Source of the DNA: Deltaproteobacteria bacterium
Lineage (GTDB): Bacteria; Desulfobacterota; Desulfobacteria; Desulfobacterales; SURF-15
Length of the DNA stretch: 6,215 nucleotides
Reading direction: 5' to 3'
Assembly (NCBI GenBank): GCA_024644775.1
Contig: JAHEHB010000335.1
Location: 1 to 6,215 of the forward strand
The position numbers and the translations under genes are program-made. The notes beneath the pieces are model-generated. The model did no database searches. It was not told where the DNA came from and saw only the letters and a list, made by a program, of their open reading frames with translations. Below, piece by piece: positions 5,917 through 6,215 of the stretch; position 1 is the first letter of the stretch, and each line of letters starts with the position of its first letter.

Positions 5917-6215
5917 ATGATTAAAAAAATTGTGATAATTGCATTTGTAACCATGGTGTTGGTTCCTGTTTCTTTTTCTACTGTATCCGCGATGGATGCA
6001 ACTGACTTGAAGTATATTACTGAAATATATCCTCCCTTTAATTTTGAAGAAAATGGGAAATTAAAGGGGATTGCCGTAGATTTTTTAAAAGAGATATGGA
6101 CAGAGATGGGCGTCGATGAACAGAAGATTGAGGTGTTACCCTGGGCACGCGCCTATAAGATGGTACAGATGAAAAAAAATACCGTCCTTTTTTCGACAAC
6201 GCGTTCTGCGGCACG
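5917..6215 (+). CDS. Family 3 extracellular solute-binding protein, 3' partial
   Basis: The first 99 codons of a secreted binding protein; the frame is still open at the window end. Residues 1-25 form a clear Sec signal peptide: MIKK, a hydrophobic core at about 5-18, then FSTVSA with likely cleavage after Ala25. There is no lipobox Cys, so the mature protein should be free in the periplasm, which implies a Gram-negative cell. The mature part starts with the family 3 pattern YITEIYPPFNFEENGKLKG (33-51), then GIAVDFLKEIW, VLPWARAYKMVQ (73-84) and FSTTR near the end; this resembles amino-acid-type (PF00497) binding proteins. Usual length is about 240-270 residues, so most is missing. It is unrelated to the first binding protein in the window. 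Codons are more AT-rich than in the genes upstream. It may serve an ABC importer, or be an orphan or sensor-linked binding protein; what lies downstream is not visible. Confidence 0.87.
   Translation, partial: MIKKIVIIAFVTMVLVPVSFSTVSAMDATDLKYITEIYPPFNFEENGKLKGIAVDFLKEIWTEMGVDEQKIEVLPWARAYKMVQMKKNTVLFSTTRSAA

Noticed and set aside
1..6215. A novel defence, mobile or CRISPR-like system
   Set aside because: Every substantial open region is explained by transport or peptidase genes; no transposase, integrase, nuclease, array or toxin-like gene is visible.

Overview
The window carries one long plus-strand gene cluster plus the start of a second transcription unit. The cluster encodes a polyamine/iron-type ABC importer in the order binding protein, permease, permease, ATPase (a potD-B-C-A-like layout), followed by a cytoplasmic S9-family (prolyl oligopeptidase-type) serine peptidase. 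All genes read the same way. The three downstream importer genes and the peptidase are spaced 0, 29 and 32 bases apart, so they look like one operon. Its promoter should lie upstream of the window, because the binding-protein gene is already open at base 2.

Layout: 1-715, C-terminal two thirds of the binding protein. 716-927, a 212-base gap with no convincing gene but four successive inverted repeats, the first of which covers the binding-protein stop codon. 928-1836 and 1837-2718, two six-helix permeases with EAA loops. 2748-3818, ATPase with all nucleotide-binding motifs. 3851-5710, S9 peptidase with seven blade-like propeller repeats and an intact Ser-Asp-His triad. 5711-5916, an AT-rich spacer with a degenerate direct repeat. 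5917 to the window end, the first 99 codons of a secreted family 3 solute-binding protein with its own strong ribosome binding site.

Working model (inference): the periplasmic binding protein captures a small molecule, the two permeases and the ATPase dimer import it, and the peptidase cleaves it or a related peptide or amide in the cytoplasm. The substrate is unknown. The binding protein aligns well with PotD near its C-terminus, but the Trp and Asp that contact spermidine in PotD are both Thr here, so a polyamine substrate should not be assumed.

Organism: the importer type, a family 3 binding protein whose signal peptide lacks a lipobox, and Shine-Dalgarno starts suggest a Gram-negative bacterium of middling GC content. 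The flavour is reminiscent of Desulfobacterota or other proteobacteria, but I cannot fix the taxon. I see no rRNA, tRNA, CRISPR array, insertion sequence or phage gene. This is mostly ordinary metabolic and transport DNA. The items most worth a second look are the importer-peptidase pairing, the altered ligand site and the hairpin series.
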